From Vulcanimicrobiota bacterium (GTDB lineage Bacteria > Vulcanimicrobiota > Vulcanimicrobiia > Vulcanimicrobiales > Vulcanimicrobiaceae), in NCBI GenBank assembly GCA_027459845.1, contig DAIDGS010000100.1, forward strand, positions 1 through 48,044: 48,044 bases of DNA, in the 5' to 3' direction. A program made the position numbers and the translations under genes. The notes under the pieces were generated by a model that was not told the DNA's origin, did no database searches, and worked only from the letters and a program-made list of their open reading frames with translations. The stretch's first letter is position 1. Each line of letters starts with the position of its first letter. Of this stretch, positions 27,901 to 34,736 are shown piece after piece.

Positions 27901-30066
27901 CAGCCCTTTGCGCTCGCGTTCACGCCGGCGGATACGACCGTCGCCGTGCGTATAGTGGTTCAAAATCTTACCGGCGCACAGCAGTCGATCACCGACGCCA
28001 TCTTCTACGCCTTGCAGCTCGAATACGGGCTCAAAGCGTCGCCCTTCGTCGATCACCGCGCCGGTCGGCACGTTTCGATTACGCATCAGCCCACCGCGAG
28101 CGCGGACGGATCGTTGCTTTCGCCGGGCCTCATCGCTGCGCGGCACTTCGTGGGTGGGAACGCCACCGATACGGGCGACATGGTGGATTCGAGCAGTCGT
28201 CTGCTGCATACGCGCCATTCGCCGCCGGTGCAGGCGACGGTCCAAGGCACCGCCGATGGCGACGGGACGTATCTGACGCACGGCATCGTGCGCCAAGATC
28301 ACATCGTCACGGGCAACAGCGGCACGGAGATCGACCTCGACGGCATCCCGGACGGGCGCGCCACTCGCTCGGGTATTCTCACGACCGAGACGGCGGGTGC
28401 AAGCGGTGCGCGCACGGTTGCGCGGGTGAACGATGGCACGACCATTCGCACCGCCGGCATCATCGGCACGGCACTTGCCGCGAGCGCCGACACGTTCGGC
28501 TCCGCAGTCAACTATGGCCAGATTCACCGGCTTTCTGCGGAGCATTCAGGCGCAAACGGCTCAGCCAATCTGATCTATAATCCGACCTTTGCGAACGGGT
28601 CCGTGGCGGGATGGACAAAGTTCGGCAACGGCTCGGGCATGACGTGGCTCGGCGACAACTTCATGGGCGGCCGGTTGACGGTCGAGGTGCCGGCATCCAC
28701 GTCCGCCCATTACGAAGGGTACGAGCAGATCGTCACGCCGACCTACTACAATCAGACGTGGGTCGCGTCGATCACCTTCGAGATCATCAACGGCTCAAAC
28801 TTCCCCTCTGGAACGTTCGTCGGGCTGCAGGTGTACGACAATAACTCCAACCTGCTGGGGCTCGTCGAGGCCAACATCACCGGCCCGGCGTATCAAACGC
28901 TCGCAGTCTCGTTCACCGACAAGGGCAGCGGGCCGTTCCAGGTGAGCGTCGTCGTCACGCTGCCCACCGCGATGGGAGCCTCGGCGGCGTATGTGACCTT
29001 CGCGCGCATCCAGCTCGAAGAGGGCTCCACGCCGTCGATCTGGGGCGATCGGCAAGCGGCGAACCTCGTGAACCAGACGCACACCCCGGGGCAGATCGAG
29101 AACCCGCTGAACTCGGGCATCATCTTCGGGCGGCACTTGGCGGGCGCGCCGACGACCGATACCGCCGACATCACCGATAGCAACGGGCTGCTGCTCTACG
29201 ATCGGATGAGCTCCGACTACCAGGGCAACTTCAACTCCTCGGGCTTCGCTAAGGCGAGCACGTTCCTCAATCAAAAGCAAGGCTCGCTGCTGAACGCGGC
29301 CGGCACGCCGACGCCGAGCTACACGGCCACGGGCGGCGCGAGTGCGAACACCGCGACGATCACGCTCACGGTGCCGGCGACGACGTACACGATGACCGAC
29401 GACGTGAACACGCTTACGGTGGCAGAGTTTACTAACTCAGGCAACCCATACTCTTCGCTGGCCGCTTCCACTACCTACTACCTCGACATCGCAGTCAACA
29501 TCACCACCGGAGAGTATGTCATCAACGGGCCGAATCCGTATCTGTCGAGCCCTTCGTACGCGATGTCCCACGTCTACCGCGACGGGCTCATTCCGATCAT
29601 CGCGAACTACGCGGTCACCACGCCGGCCGAAAATAACTCAGGCAGCGGCTCGACCAACCCGGTGCCGCCCGGGCCGAATCAAGGCTCATGCCCGGAAATC
29701 TCGCAGCTCGTCGTCACGCGCCGCGGCACGATGCGCGCGGATGAAGTGGACGTCGGCGACGAGCTTCCGGGGCCGAGCGGGTGGGTGCGCGTGAACGAGG
29801 CGATCCGGCTGCCATCGCCGATCTGGGAATACACGCTGCGCCAGCACGGCAAGCAAGAGTCGTTCTTGGTGAACGCAACGCACGCGGCGAATTCCGCAAC
29901 CGGCTGGCTGGTGGTCAGCGAGATGCAGCCCGGCGACGTGTTGGAGGGCGGTGCCGAAGTCGTTGCGGCGCGCTACCTCCGCGAGGGCCACTACATCGCC
30001 TTCGACGTCGACGGGCACGAGTTCGCGCTCGGCTCGCACGTCGTCCACAACGGGGTCACGTTATGA
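21931..30066 (+). CDS. Giant tail-tip/fibre protein with C-terminal Hint domain
   Basis: A 2711-residue protein. Residues 1-500 resemble a tail-tip hub with a beta module similar to one in the tail tube. Four jelly-roll, carbohydrate-binding-like modules start near residues 506 (NMIPDSEF), 1258 (NLCIDSNF), 1887 (NLLWNPTF) and 2213 (NLIYNPTF), plus fibronectin-like and concanavalin-like stretches, so it probably binds surface polysaccharide. Between modules 3 and 4 a 56-residue sequence occurs twice. The C-terminus (about 2587-2711) is an intein/Hedgehog-type Hint domain: Cys2587, LVVTRRGTMRADEVDVGDEL, THAANSATGW, QPGDVL and the terminal VVHNG. Self-cleavage near its ends is possible. ATG overlaps the tape measure stop by 4 nt. 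Confidence 0.82.
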   Translation: MITDVRVTIYDPFMANVLCLDAVSLGEIGNNSPIKYTDTPVGCAAAEIPVALTFSEVVARGYYRAYNIVEISTADNYMTAPSLAGATKIYLDANTPFNGSLEPDTQQVYFWDGATLTMGVPVTGSGSDSGGPYITVGTPMAGGGNPATLPAYGAGTYVGRRRYCGRIMRRQRPNSRNPLTRLTLTGLGVTGGMFDHAVGTFSFTAYDHGQAIWECLSQFSNRAGWNVLTLSQSNFPNVDASVTATLSQPTVVGATKFYVSSAAQFAPQDSVTIDPTGNADVLTIGSVSTSGNFFETTTAAQYGHAAGVDVTMPTGDGFTGTMSESPVSQMVNEILTAIPGDIWVVRTGHDRTPRLIRLYTSSTNSYAYNVTLPQGVLTYEPLNVTVTDEDASNLFNSIEVIGDTDPTTGQSSKAIAQDANSIALFGQVDAAPVTVTGLKSTSDCINYGVGLINESSLPVSNDSFRVCVRNDSTVLNAPVGISNGDVVLGVSAVTVTNFDDTGTVRNMIPDSEFEYTYASDPTEKKWGNAPNGGTYETMVFASGAGPNGSNAISYTGTGASATDSLASDPLHIAAGRVYIFSCYVDATYASGADLLVGLFDDQMLTPYVTISVPPGQKGRFTSAPFTVSSGVTITRCEFALNGATVTAGKLAIFSQPQCEPGSYASDYVANAATPNVYGLVSTVTTTIDPSADRYQDVKFAAVEPDWNAAMAERAQGLANALRANLKPPTNIDQYCISAGAYVYDAKHHLAIPTSGLVVNPPAFLALFAQGTNIVSITSPTFTCQASQTNWAWLNPDTTWTVKQDPSPVSGSILYGVFQTNATAVIGQIAKASIGVMKIGVGNINVATDLPAPVLSGSATVANVASSTPFQADISATLTLTNAPQDASAFGLAFFAKEHSQSVWSPDGEINLDGLPNPPATQTNLNYVYARMANGKAYDFAVCYIGLAGYGPLTTIATNFTAQTILVTTPYLTNGQPITPTIAASPTITNGISPNGVSAEVTLTFTATNMPTDGTLARVVIFARLSPSAPGQSGASGNWAEYGGENSPYIGQSNPSASASFTMGIADLTNGSYYDFGLAYEDSPGHRSNITQINSSAWQASTINLGVGSLPTIPANTYMTAVGSVTGYTAVNGGAYHAKFSVTPTVNVPAGEPAFSKWGTGFVILAIVNDTGTPYVETKLSDCAIVGEIPAAGWSGATLYGVTSGLSAGHAYQLYITAIDSQGNVIEDPNTPGSFNVDQYFAMTVAQYIGQGAVLDTPNLCIDSNFDYPMNGSSHGFNSSGFAGGDKFWVTYYADGITFLLARESSTGNAANSWLKRPDSDLGRNYQIMSEPVLLQANVTYVLSAYIDATTCETSSNGGLTPMVAIVSSNYDPQVHSGHDGGNNGSSTDILAFVAQAYGSNAPLYVTYTPTANTEVCVLFASRGCKVASSVLVFGQPMLQKGSLPGPYHAGARDKKPRPAAGVASTWTDSNGPADTQGGIPLGTGGGIVPHETLSWQVQGIVDSAGPNLLASEFPNGKIQPDGSLTNVNGESSATLYPLVAGQPFTAKAEIKKASGSATSTLLIGNQTNGYGAQYDGTPNAFLIRWLNGTASVVSSLDVGPSGDVLSRSLRLTVTPGSPNVLEASVGQFYFSATDSGISFTEIAAPAAPTLSSQAGGTLPPTTYYVKTTYVGTTASGMGETTASAESSLAVAADDVLVVDSPEAAQGALYYNVYAATATGAEELQASNVAIGTNWVMPTSGLVSGAAPPATNATGAPWPVTVYTGGATGILRHYSASASAFHRTAVHPDYQVTVNDGGGIDLSSNLHRNRVLDYISDTATRSGVLTSETAGASGARTVARVNDGTTIRTAGIIGTALAASADTFGSAVNYGQIHRLHLDQSGEPSGTNLLWNPTFANGTGAWTRSDSGSPTMDWYTDSYGGARLACGASTLPNNAFSLFYQDVSVLEAPMVISGIIECEGLNGVSVYVDVTDHTQSNVYARYTFNASGSVRQPFALAFTPADTTVAVRIVVQNLTGAQQSITDAIFYALQLEYGLKASPFVDHRAGRHVSITHQPTASADGSLLSPGLIAARHFVGGNATDTGDMVDSSSRLLHTRHSPPVQATVQGTADGDGTYLTHGIVRQDHIVTGNSGTEIDLDGIPDGRATRSGILTTETAGASGARTVARVNDGTTIRTAGIIGTALAASADTFGSAVNYGQIHRLSAEHSGANGSANLIYNPTFANGSVAGWTKFGNGSGMTWLGDNFMGGRLTVEVPASTSAHYEGYEQIVTPTYYNQTWVASITFEIINGSNFPSGTFVGLQVYDNNSNLLGLVEANITGPAYQTLAVSFTDKGSGPFQVSVVVTLPTAMGASAAYVTFARIQLEEGSTPSIWGDRQAANLVNQTHTPGQIENPLNSGIIFGRHLAGAPTTDTADITDSNGLLLYDRMSSDYQGNFNSSGFAKASTFLNQKQGSLLNAAGTPTPSYTATGGASANTATITLTVPATTYTMTDDVNTLTVAEFTNSGNPYSSLAASTTYYLDIAVNITTGEYVINGPNPYLSSPSYAMSHVYRDGLIPIIANYAVTTPAENNSGSGSTNPVPPGPNQGSCPEISQLVVTRRGTMRADEVDVGDELPGPSGWVRVNEAIRLPSPIWEYTLRQHGKQESFLVNATHAANSATGWLVVSEMQPGDVLEGGAEVVAARYLREGHYIAFDVDGHEFALGSHVVHNGVTL

Positions 30067-30392
30067 ACCTGCTCTACTTCATTGTGAAGCCCGGCCCGAC
30101 GCATCCGCGGGATCTGATGGGGCGCTACGGGGCGCGCATCGACTGCGTGGCGCTTGCCGATGGCGTCGAAGTCGGCGTCTTTCGGACGCCCGGCGCCGAA
30201 GCGCGTCGGCTGCTGGAGGCCGAGCCGAATATCACGCTTCTGCCGCCGCTCCATCGGCCGCTCACGGCGCAGCACGCCGCAGCCTTCGCGCACGTCAATG
30301 CACGCGAAGGCGAGATTGCCTACGACGTTGCCGAGCGACTCGCGGAGTTCCACAAAATGCCGTGGATGCACCCCGAGGCGCACGACTACTAA
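30063..30392 (+). CDS. Unknown protein after tail fibre
   Basis: A 109-residue protein overlapping the giant gene by 4 nt. It starts with strands (MNLLYFIVKPGP, RIDCVALADGVEVGVF) and ends with a helix (EIAYDVAERLAEFHKMPWMHPEAHDY). Not recognised; a chaperone or small tail component is likely by position. Its stop codon overlaps the stop of the convergent lipoprotein gene (shared CTAA). Confidence 0.62.
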   Translation: MNLLYFIVKPGPTHPRDLMGRYGARIDCVALADGVEVGVFRTPGAEARRLLEAEPNITLLPPLHRPLTAQHAAAFAHVNAREGEIAYDVAERLAEFHKMPWMHPEAHDY

Positions 30393-31711
30393 AAGCCGTC
30401 TTGGGCGTATCCGTGCTGGGCGTAGTTGAACGTTAAAATCTGTTGGTTTGCGTTGCCTCCGCCGCCCGTGAAGGCGATCTTCGCAAACGAGCCGGAGTTC
30501 GTTTTCACGATCAGCTCCGGGTCGGTGCTTGCGAGAGCGCCTAAAGCCGAGAGACTGATCGACGTCACCGGCGAGGTGAACTCCGCGGTGGTCAGCGACA
30601 CGAACGGAGCGGTAATGCCGCTAAGGATCGCCATGCCGTTCGGTGCGACGAGGGTTGCATCGCTCTCGGGTCCCGGGTAGCCGTACCCGGTGCAGTTTTG
30701 ACCTTCGAGATAGAGATCGGCCATCGCTTGACTCGTCGCTGCGATCGCGTCGCCGTTCTCGAACGAGATGCCAGCCTGCGGCATCCACGGCTGCTGCGAG
30801 AAATTAGGGATGCCGTTGCCATAGTTCGGGTCGTAGGGGTAGATCGAACACGCGACGCCGCCTTCCGCAACCGTGTAGACCGGCACGGCCGTCGTCGAGT
30901 CCACCGATCCGCTGGCGGTCACAGCGAACGTCCCGGGCTCCAGCGGCCCAATCTCAGCGCACCCGGTGGGCGAAAGCACGCACGGCGTCGCGACGTTGAT
31001 TTGCGCGAGCACCGGCTGGCCGGGAAACTGATCCCCTTGAGGGGTCGCGGTCACCAAGGGCACGCCCGATGTCGACGGCGCCACGGTCGGCGACGCGCTC
31101 GGCTCCGGGGAGGCGAATACCCCAACCGTCCCGACACCGTTCTCGATGTCGACGCTACCAGCGTCCCCAATGTTGGGGTTGGAAATCTCGATCGGCAGGT
31201 TCTCGGCCCCGCTCGCGTTCAGCCCCGCCGTCACGAAATAGGTGCCGCCGTCGCGGTGCACGATCTTCGCGTGCGAGAGCCCGAGCACGCGCAGACGCAA
31301 CAGGTAGGCCGAGCGATTGAGCTTCGGCGCGCGCGCGATGTACGGATGGCGCAGGTTGAGCGCTAAGACCGCGCCGGCCACGCTGCTGCCCAGCGGCACG
31401 CCCAGCATGAGCTTCCCACTGAACGCCCGGACGATGACGCGCGCCGAGCCGTAGGGGGCGCGCACCAAGGCGCTGCACCGGGTCGGCTCGCAGGTGGCCG
31501 CGCCGACGAACCGGCGTCGCCCCTCGATGACGGTCGTCTGCAGGCTCTTGGCCCGGAAGGCGTTGCCGGTGGTGACCCGCAGCGTCGCCATGCGGCCGGC
31601 TTGGGAGGCGACCTGGGCAACCGCCTGGGACGAGTTCGGCAGGGCTGCTTCGTGCCCCGCGCACGCGGTAAACGCGATGGCCGCGAAGGCGATGAGATAC
31701 ACCCGAGACAT
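30389..31711 (-). CDS. Lipoprotein moron (440 aa)
   Basis: A lone minus-strand gene between tail and lysis genes. It has a lipoprotein signal: MSRVYLIAFAAIAFTAC, lipobox FTAC with Cys17, followed by Ala, so an outer-membrane lipoprotein is likely in a diderm host. A Ser/Pro/Thr linker (about residues 210-230) separates two halves; the second half has a Cys and Gly-rich beta pattern. No family is recognised. I chose the ATG at 31711 because AAGGAG lies 10 nt before it; an ATG 21 nt upstream is less good. Independent promoter and orientation suggest a lysogenic-conversion or superinfection-exclusion gene. Confidence 0.75.
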   Translation of the reverse strand: MSRVYLIAFAAIAFTACAGHEAALPNSSQAVAQVASQAGRMATLRVTTGNAFRAKSLQTTVIEGRRRFVGAATCEPTRCSALVRAPYGSARVIVRAFSGKLMLGVPLGSSVAGAVLALNLRHPYIARAPKLNRSAYLLRLRVLGLSHAKIVHRDGGTYFVTAGLNASGAENLPIEISNPNIGDAGSVDIENGVGTVGVFASPEPSASPTVAPSTSGVPLVTATPQGDQFPGQPVLAQINVATPCVLSPTGCAEIGPLEPGTFAVTASGSVDSTTAVPVYTVAEGGVACSIYPYDPNYGNGIPNFSQQPWMPQAGISFENGDAIAATSQAMADLYLEGQNCTGYGYPGPESDATLVAPNGMAILSGITAPFVSLTTAEFTSPVTSISLSALGALASTDPELIVKTNSGSFAKIAFTGGGGNANQQILTFNYAQHGYAQDGF

Positions 31712-31746
31712 AGGTAGAGGGCTCCTTTGCATGACGTTTGCTTCCT

Positions 31747-31755
31747 AGTATAGCA
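31747..31755 (-). promoter_or_regulatory. Extended -10 promoter of the lipoprotein gene
   Basis: On the minus strand this reads TGCTATACT, an extended -10 (TGnTATACT) that needs only a weak -35. The predicted transcript start is close to 31740, leaving a leader of about 29 nt before the ATG at 31711. It would keep this gene on while the late plus-strand genes are silent. Confidence 0.62.
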
Positions 31756-31819
31756 CCGCTCGAAGGCCGCGCCCTAAACGCGACAAGGCCGGCGCGAATC
31801 TCCTCCCCCTGAGCGGGTC

Positions 31820-31826
31820 TGACACG
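31820..31826 (+). promoter_or_regulatory. TGACACG motif upstream of lysis operon
   Basis: The variant TGACACG begins 49 nt before the GTG start of the next gene, the same spacing as the GGACACG copies at other late starts. It lies in a 136-bp divergent spacer with the lipoprotein promoter on the other strand. Confidence 0.4.
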
Positions 31827-31868
31827 GCGCCCCGTCGTCTGCCCCAAGCCCGCCGAAACTCGTTCTCC

Positions 31869-32345
31869 GTGGACGGCTTAGACTTGCAAGGCATCGGCTC
31901 GCTGCTCTTGGGGATTGCGGCCCTCGGCGGATTCGTGCTCACGATCCTTAAGGGCGGCAAGGTGCTCGAGATGCTGCGCGAGCGCGGTCAGATCATCAGC
32001 GAGCGCAACGACGCCCTGACCGAACTCGATCGGGAGCATCGCACGCGCGTGGCCGCCGAAGCCCGCGCATCGAACTGGGAGGACGCCGCGCACGGCGCTC
32101 AGTTCGACCTCGAAGCGATGGAAGTACGCATCAACGATTTGGAGAAGGCGTTTCAGACGCTACAAACGCGGCTAGGGCAGTCCGAGCGATTCGTGCGCGA
32201 CGTCGCAAACTACACGCGCGACGTCTTGATCTGGGCGGTAAACGCCGAGGCGACCGCACGCCGCGGCGGCATCCAACTCGCTCCCATCCCGCCGATTCCA
32301 GACGTCCTCGCCGATCGACTGCAAATGCCGGCGGTTGAAGCATGA
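31869..32345 (+). CDS. Membrane-anchored coiled-coil lysis protein
   Basis: A 158-residue protein with one N-terminal membrane segment (LQGIGSLLLGIAALGGFVLTIL, residues 6-27), then a charged heptad-rich helix (about 30-110) and a Pro-rich end. This resembles inner-membrane spanins or holin-associated proteins, but its N-in/C-out arrangement cannot be proven. It starts with GTG and overlaps the next gene by 4 nt. Its place right before the muramidase supports a lysis role. Confidence 0.68.
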   Translation: MDGLDLQGIGSLLLGIAALGGFVLTILKGGKVLEMLRERGQIISERNDALTELDREHRTRVAAEARASNWEDAAHGAQFDLEAMEVRINDLEKAFQTLQTRLGQSERFVRDVANYTRDVLIWAVNAEATARRGGIQLAPIPPIPDVLADRLQMPAVEA

Positions 32346-32650
32346 TGCGTCTTTGGCAAGCTCTCTACGTCCTGCTTCTCGCCCTGCTTGTCATCGTCGG
32401 GGCTTCCGCGCTGAACATCGGCGCGCATCTCGTGGCGGTCGACCATCGCACGCTGGCTGCCCACGATGCGAAACTGCTCGCCATCATCTGCCGGTACACC
32501 GTCGCCGACGAAACCTTCGCGGCGCAAGACCGGGCCTATCTGCTTGCCAAGCTCGAGGCGAAGCGCGACATCAGCCGCGCGAAACTGCTCGACGCGGTAC
32601 AAGACCAAATCGCAGCCATGCGCCAACTTTCCGAAGCGTGCAAGCCATGA
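32342..32650 (+). CDS. Membrane protein of lysis cassette (Rz-like)
   Basis: A 102-residue protein with an N-terminal hydrophobic segment (about residues 7-26: ALYVLLLALLVIVGASALNI) and a following charged helical domain. The layout is that of i-spanins, which span the periplasm and fuse membranes during lysis of diderm hosts. No small outer-membrane lipoprotein partner is seen next to it. Overlaps neighbours on the left by 4 nt. Confidence 0.64.
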   Translation: MMRLWQALYVLLLALLVIVGASALNIGAHLVAVDHRTLAAHDAKLLAIICRYTVADETFAAQDRAYLLAKLEAKRDISRAKLLDAVQDQIAAMRQLSEACKP

Positions 32651-32670
32651 AGAACGAGGCGGCCTAAATC

Positions 32671-33249
32671 ATGCAAGTGGTCTTGGACGTGTCCGCCTTT
32701 CAGGCGGTGGCGCAGCTCGATGCGCTCTTGGGAGGCCGCGCCGACGACGAGATCGTGGGCGTCTACATCAAGGCGACCCAGGGGCTCGGCTATAGCGACG
32801 CGCTCGCCACGGCCTTCGCGCAGTGCTGCATCGCCCACAACACCCCGTTCGGCTACTACGACTTCTTGTCGAACGATCAGGCAAACGCCCAAGCAGCGAG
32901 GTTCAAGGATGTCGTCGCGCGTCTGCCGCGCGCCTCGCTGATCCCGATGGTCGATTGCGAAGGCGCCTACGCCCTGTGGTCAGCCGGCGTCGAGCACTGG
33001 CAAGCCGCGATCGGCGGCAGCGCCATCACCTACGCGCAACTCTCGAACATGCCGCGCTATAGCGACCTCCCCACGCCGAAGTGGGTGGCGCAGTACGACG
33101 CGATGAGTTACTACCGCCCGAGCAACTCGGAGATCGCCTTATATGCTGCGGAGGGCTACCTCCTGTGGCAGTTCACGAGCAACTACTGCGGCCAAAACCA
33201 AGACGCCTCCGTGCTGCTCGGCGACTTCGCGCGACTGAGGCAGCCGTGA
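32671..33249 (+). CDS. GH25-type muramidase (endolysin)
   Basis: A 192-residue glycoside hydrolase resembling family GH25, which cuts the MurNAc-GlcNAc bond of peptidoglycan. Visible signatures are DVSAFQ with D6, VYIKATQG (31-38), FGYYDFL (60-66), MVDCEGAY containing the catalytic D95-x-E97 pair, and LLWQFTS (164-170). Length is the bare catalytic domain with no cell-wall-binding module. It stands among membrane proteins in a standard lysis cassette. ATG with a GAGGCGG sequence upstream. Confidence 0.86.
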   Translation: MQVVLDVSAFQAVAQLDALLGGRADDEIVGVYIKATQGLGYSDALATAFAQCCIAHNTPFGYYDFLSNDQANAQAARFKDVVARLPRASLIPMVDCEGAYALWSAGVEHWQAAIGGSAITYAQLSNMPRYSDLPTPKWVAQYDAMSYYRPSNSEIALYAAEGYLLWQFTSNYCGQNQDASVLLGDFARLRQP

Positions 33250-33419
33250 TGCAGGTGCTCAAGACGACGGTGATTCTCACGCTCGTGATCGGCGCGTTCG
33301 TCTCCATCGTGGTGCGGATTTTCGACCGACCGAGCGCGGAGGACGACGAGGAAGTCTTCGACGCCGAGGGGCTGCACGGCCCGAAGGATAGCCCAAGCGA
33401 ACAGCGAGCAAAGCCGTGA
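33249..33419 (+). CDS. Small single-pass membrane protein
   Basis: A 56-residue protein with one hydrophobic segment (VLKTTVILTLVIGAFVSIVVRIF) and an acidic tail. It begins at the stop of the muramidase (TGATG overlap). Holin or lysis regulator are both possible; nothing more can be seen. Confidence 0.6.
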   Translation: MQVLKTTVILTLVIGAFVSIVVRIFDRPSAEDDEEVFDAEGLHGPKDSPSEQRAKP

Positions 33420-33820
33420 CCGAGACCAACGTAGAGCCTCAGACGATCATGGTCGGAACTGGGATGCCAGCAGCTAGCCTACTTGATTATTTCGGCGAAA
33501 TGATCTATCGAGCGTACGGAGAGTTCGCATATTTAGTTGGGAGCGCGACAACGAGCAAAAGCTGGCGCGATGTCGACGTTCGCCTGATTCTCGATGATGA
33601 GCGATACGAAGCGCTTTTCGGCAGCGGCGATGATTGCACCGATGCTTTCTGGTCGATCACCACTGCGTCGCTCTCGCTCCTAGCCCAGAAGATGACCGGA
33701 CTGCCAATAGACTTTCAGATCCAGCGGCGGAGCGAAGCTCGGAAGTTCGACGGACCGCGCATGCCGATCGGCCTTTTCGTTGAGCGACGCCGCGTTCCGG
33801 TTTGGATGAAGCAGCGGTGA
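33416..33820 (+). CDS. Minimal nucleotidyltransferase-like accessory protein
   Basis: A 134-residue protein of the Pol-beta nucleotidyltransferase superfamily type: helix, then YLVGSATTSKSWRDVDVRLIL, in which G42-S43 and D52-x-D54 are the nucleotide and metal motif, and D99 (LPIDFQI) would be the third acidic residue. Related minimal enzymes modify RNA or proteins and often act in toxin-antitoxin pairs. The first 60-nt block of its coding region (33481-33540) has 25 of 60 G+C, much lower than neighbouring genes, which suggests recent acquisition. GTG start overlaps the previous stop; ATG at 33449 is an alternative. No partner gene is evident. Confidence 0.62.
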   Translation: MTETNVEPQTIMVGTGMPAASLLDYFGEMIYRAYGEFAYLVGSATTSKSWRDVDVRLILDDERYEALFGSGDDCTDAFWSITTASLSLLAQKMTGLPIDFQIQRRSEARKFDGPRMPIGLFVERRRVPVWMKQR

Positions 33821-33865
33821 GGTGGCTCCTTACCCATTACGCGGATCACCGAGGGTAGCGGTGCC

Positions 33866-34213
33866 GTGCTGGCGTTTTCACTCGTGGCGACGGCGACGCT
33901 CTGGATGCCGCAGCGGCGCTTCCAAACCACGCTGGCTTGCGCGACTGACCTGGCGCCGTTCGGCGCGACGCTCGACTTGATCGCCCGCTCCGGGCGCTCG
34001 GCCCACTGCGTCGTCGTCGGCCGATCGCACGCCCTCCTCGTTTCGCCCGACGTGCGCGCGCGCTTTGGGTCCGGCAGCAGTCCGCTCCGCGTGCGCGTCT
34101 ACGTGGAGCGCCCGCTTCCCGACTGTTGCACGCGCACGACGCCGGCGACCTGTTCGGCGACCGTCGTGCCGTGCATAGCCACGCTGGCGCCGCGGAGGCA
34201 ACCATGCGGATAG
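33866..34213 (+). CDS. Cys-rich unknown protein
   Basis: A 115-residue protein with a hydrophobic N-terminal segment (MLAFSLVATATLWM) possibly acting as a signal peptide, and at least seven Cys including a CC pair. Such composition suggests an exported disulphide-rich product. A GTG start with GAGGG upstream is used. It overlaps the next gene by 10 nt. Frames on the other strand are nearly as open, so caution applies. Confidence 0.42.
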   Translation: MLAFSLVATATLWMPQRRFQTTLACATDLAPFGATLDLIARSGRSAHCVVVGRSHALLVSPDVRARFGSGSSPLRVRVYVERPLPDCCTRTTPATCSATVVPCIATLAPRRQPCG

Positions 34214-34476
34214 AAGTAACGGCCGAGGACATCATGCTTGCGCGCAAACGCGCCGGCGAGAGCCGTTCGCACCTCTGGCACCATCCCGTCGCGATTGCGC
34301 TCGAGCGCGCGTGTTGTGCCTACGCGGCCATCACCGAGCGGCGCGTCCACCTGTGCGGGACGCTTCGGACGGCCGTGTACGACCTCCACGATGAAGCCCG
34401 CTATTTTCACGCTCAATGGCTGCGAGATCGCGCGCAGCCGGAAACCTCACTGCTCGTTTGGGAGGGCCCATTATGA
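34204..34476 (+). CDS. Small unknown protein
   Basis: A 90-residue protein with two helices and His/Cys-rich middle (HLWHHPVAIALERACCAYA). ATG at 34204 has GGAGG ten nt upstream, a good ribosome site, and its end overlaps the next gene by 4 nt. Not recognised. Lies in a lysis/accessory region. Confidence 0.6.
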   Translation: MRIEVTAEDIMLARKRAGESRSHLWHHPVAIALERACCAYAAITERRVHLCGTLRTAVYDLHDEARYFHAQWLRDRAQPETSLLVWEGPL

Positions 34477-34736
34477 ACTCATTCCTCCGCAACCTCAATA
34501 CGCACCGCATCTTCGGGGTGAGCGTCGGCGCCGGGCTGCTATCGGTCGCAACCGTGCTCGCGAAGCCCTGGCTCGACATGGCCGTAGGGCACCTCGGCCC
34601 GGATGCCGGACTCGCGACGCAGCTGGTGACGATCGCGAATGGCGCGGCGTGGACGACCCTCGCGCCGGCGATTCTTGCGGCCGGCTACTCGAGGCCGCCG
34701 ACCATTCCGGCCGACGAGGAGCCGACGCATGGTTAA
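34473..34736 (+). CDS. Holin-like small membrane protein
   Basis: An 87-residue protein with a first hydrophobic segment at about residues 14-31 (FGVSVGAGLLSVATVLA), a second amphipathic stretch near 47-70 (ATQLVTIANGAAWTTLAPAILAAG) and an acidic tail. Size and topology match holins, but no family signature exists. GGAGGG precedes the ATG. A holin would permeabilise the inner membrane and release the muramidase. Confidence 0.55.
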   Translation: MNSFLRNLNTHRIFGVSVGAGLLSVATVLAKPWLDMAVGHLGPDAGLATQLVTIANGAAWTTLAPAILAAGYSRPPTIPADEEPTHG

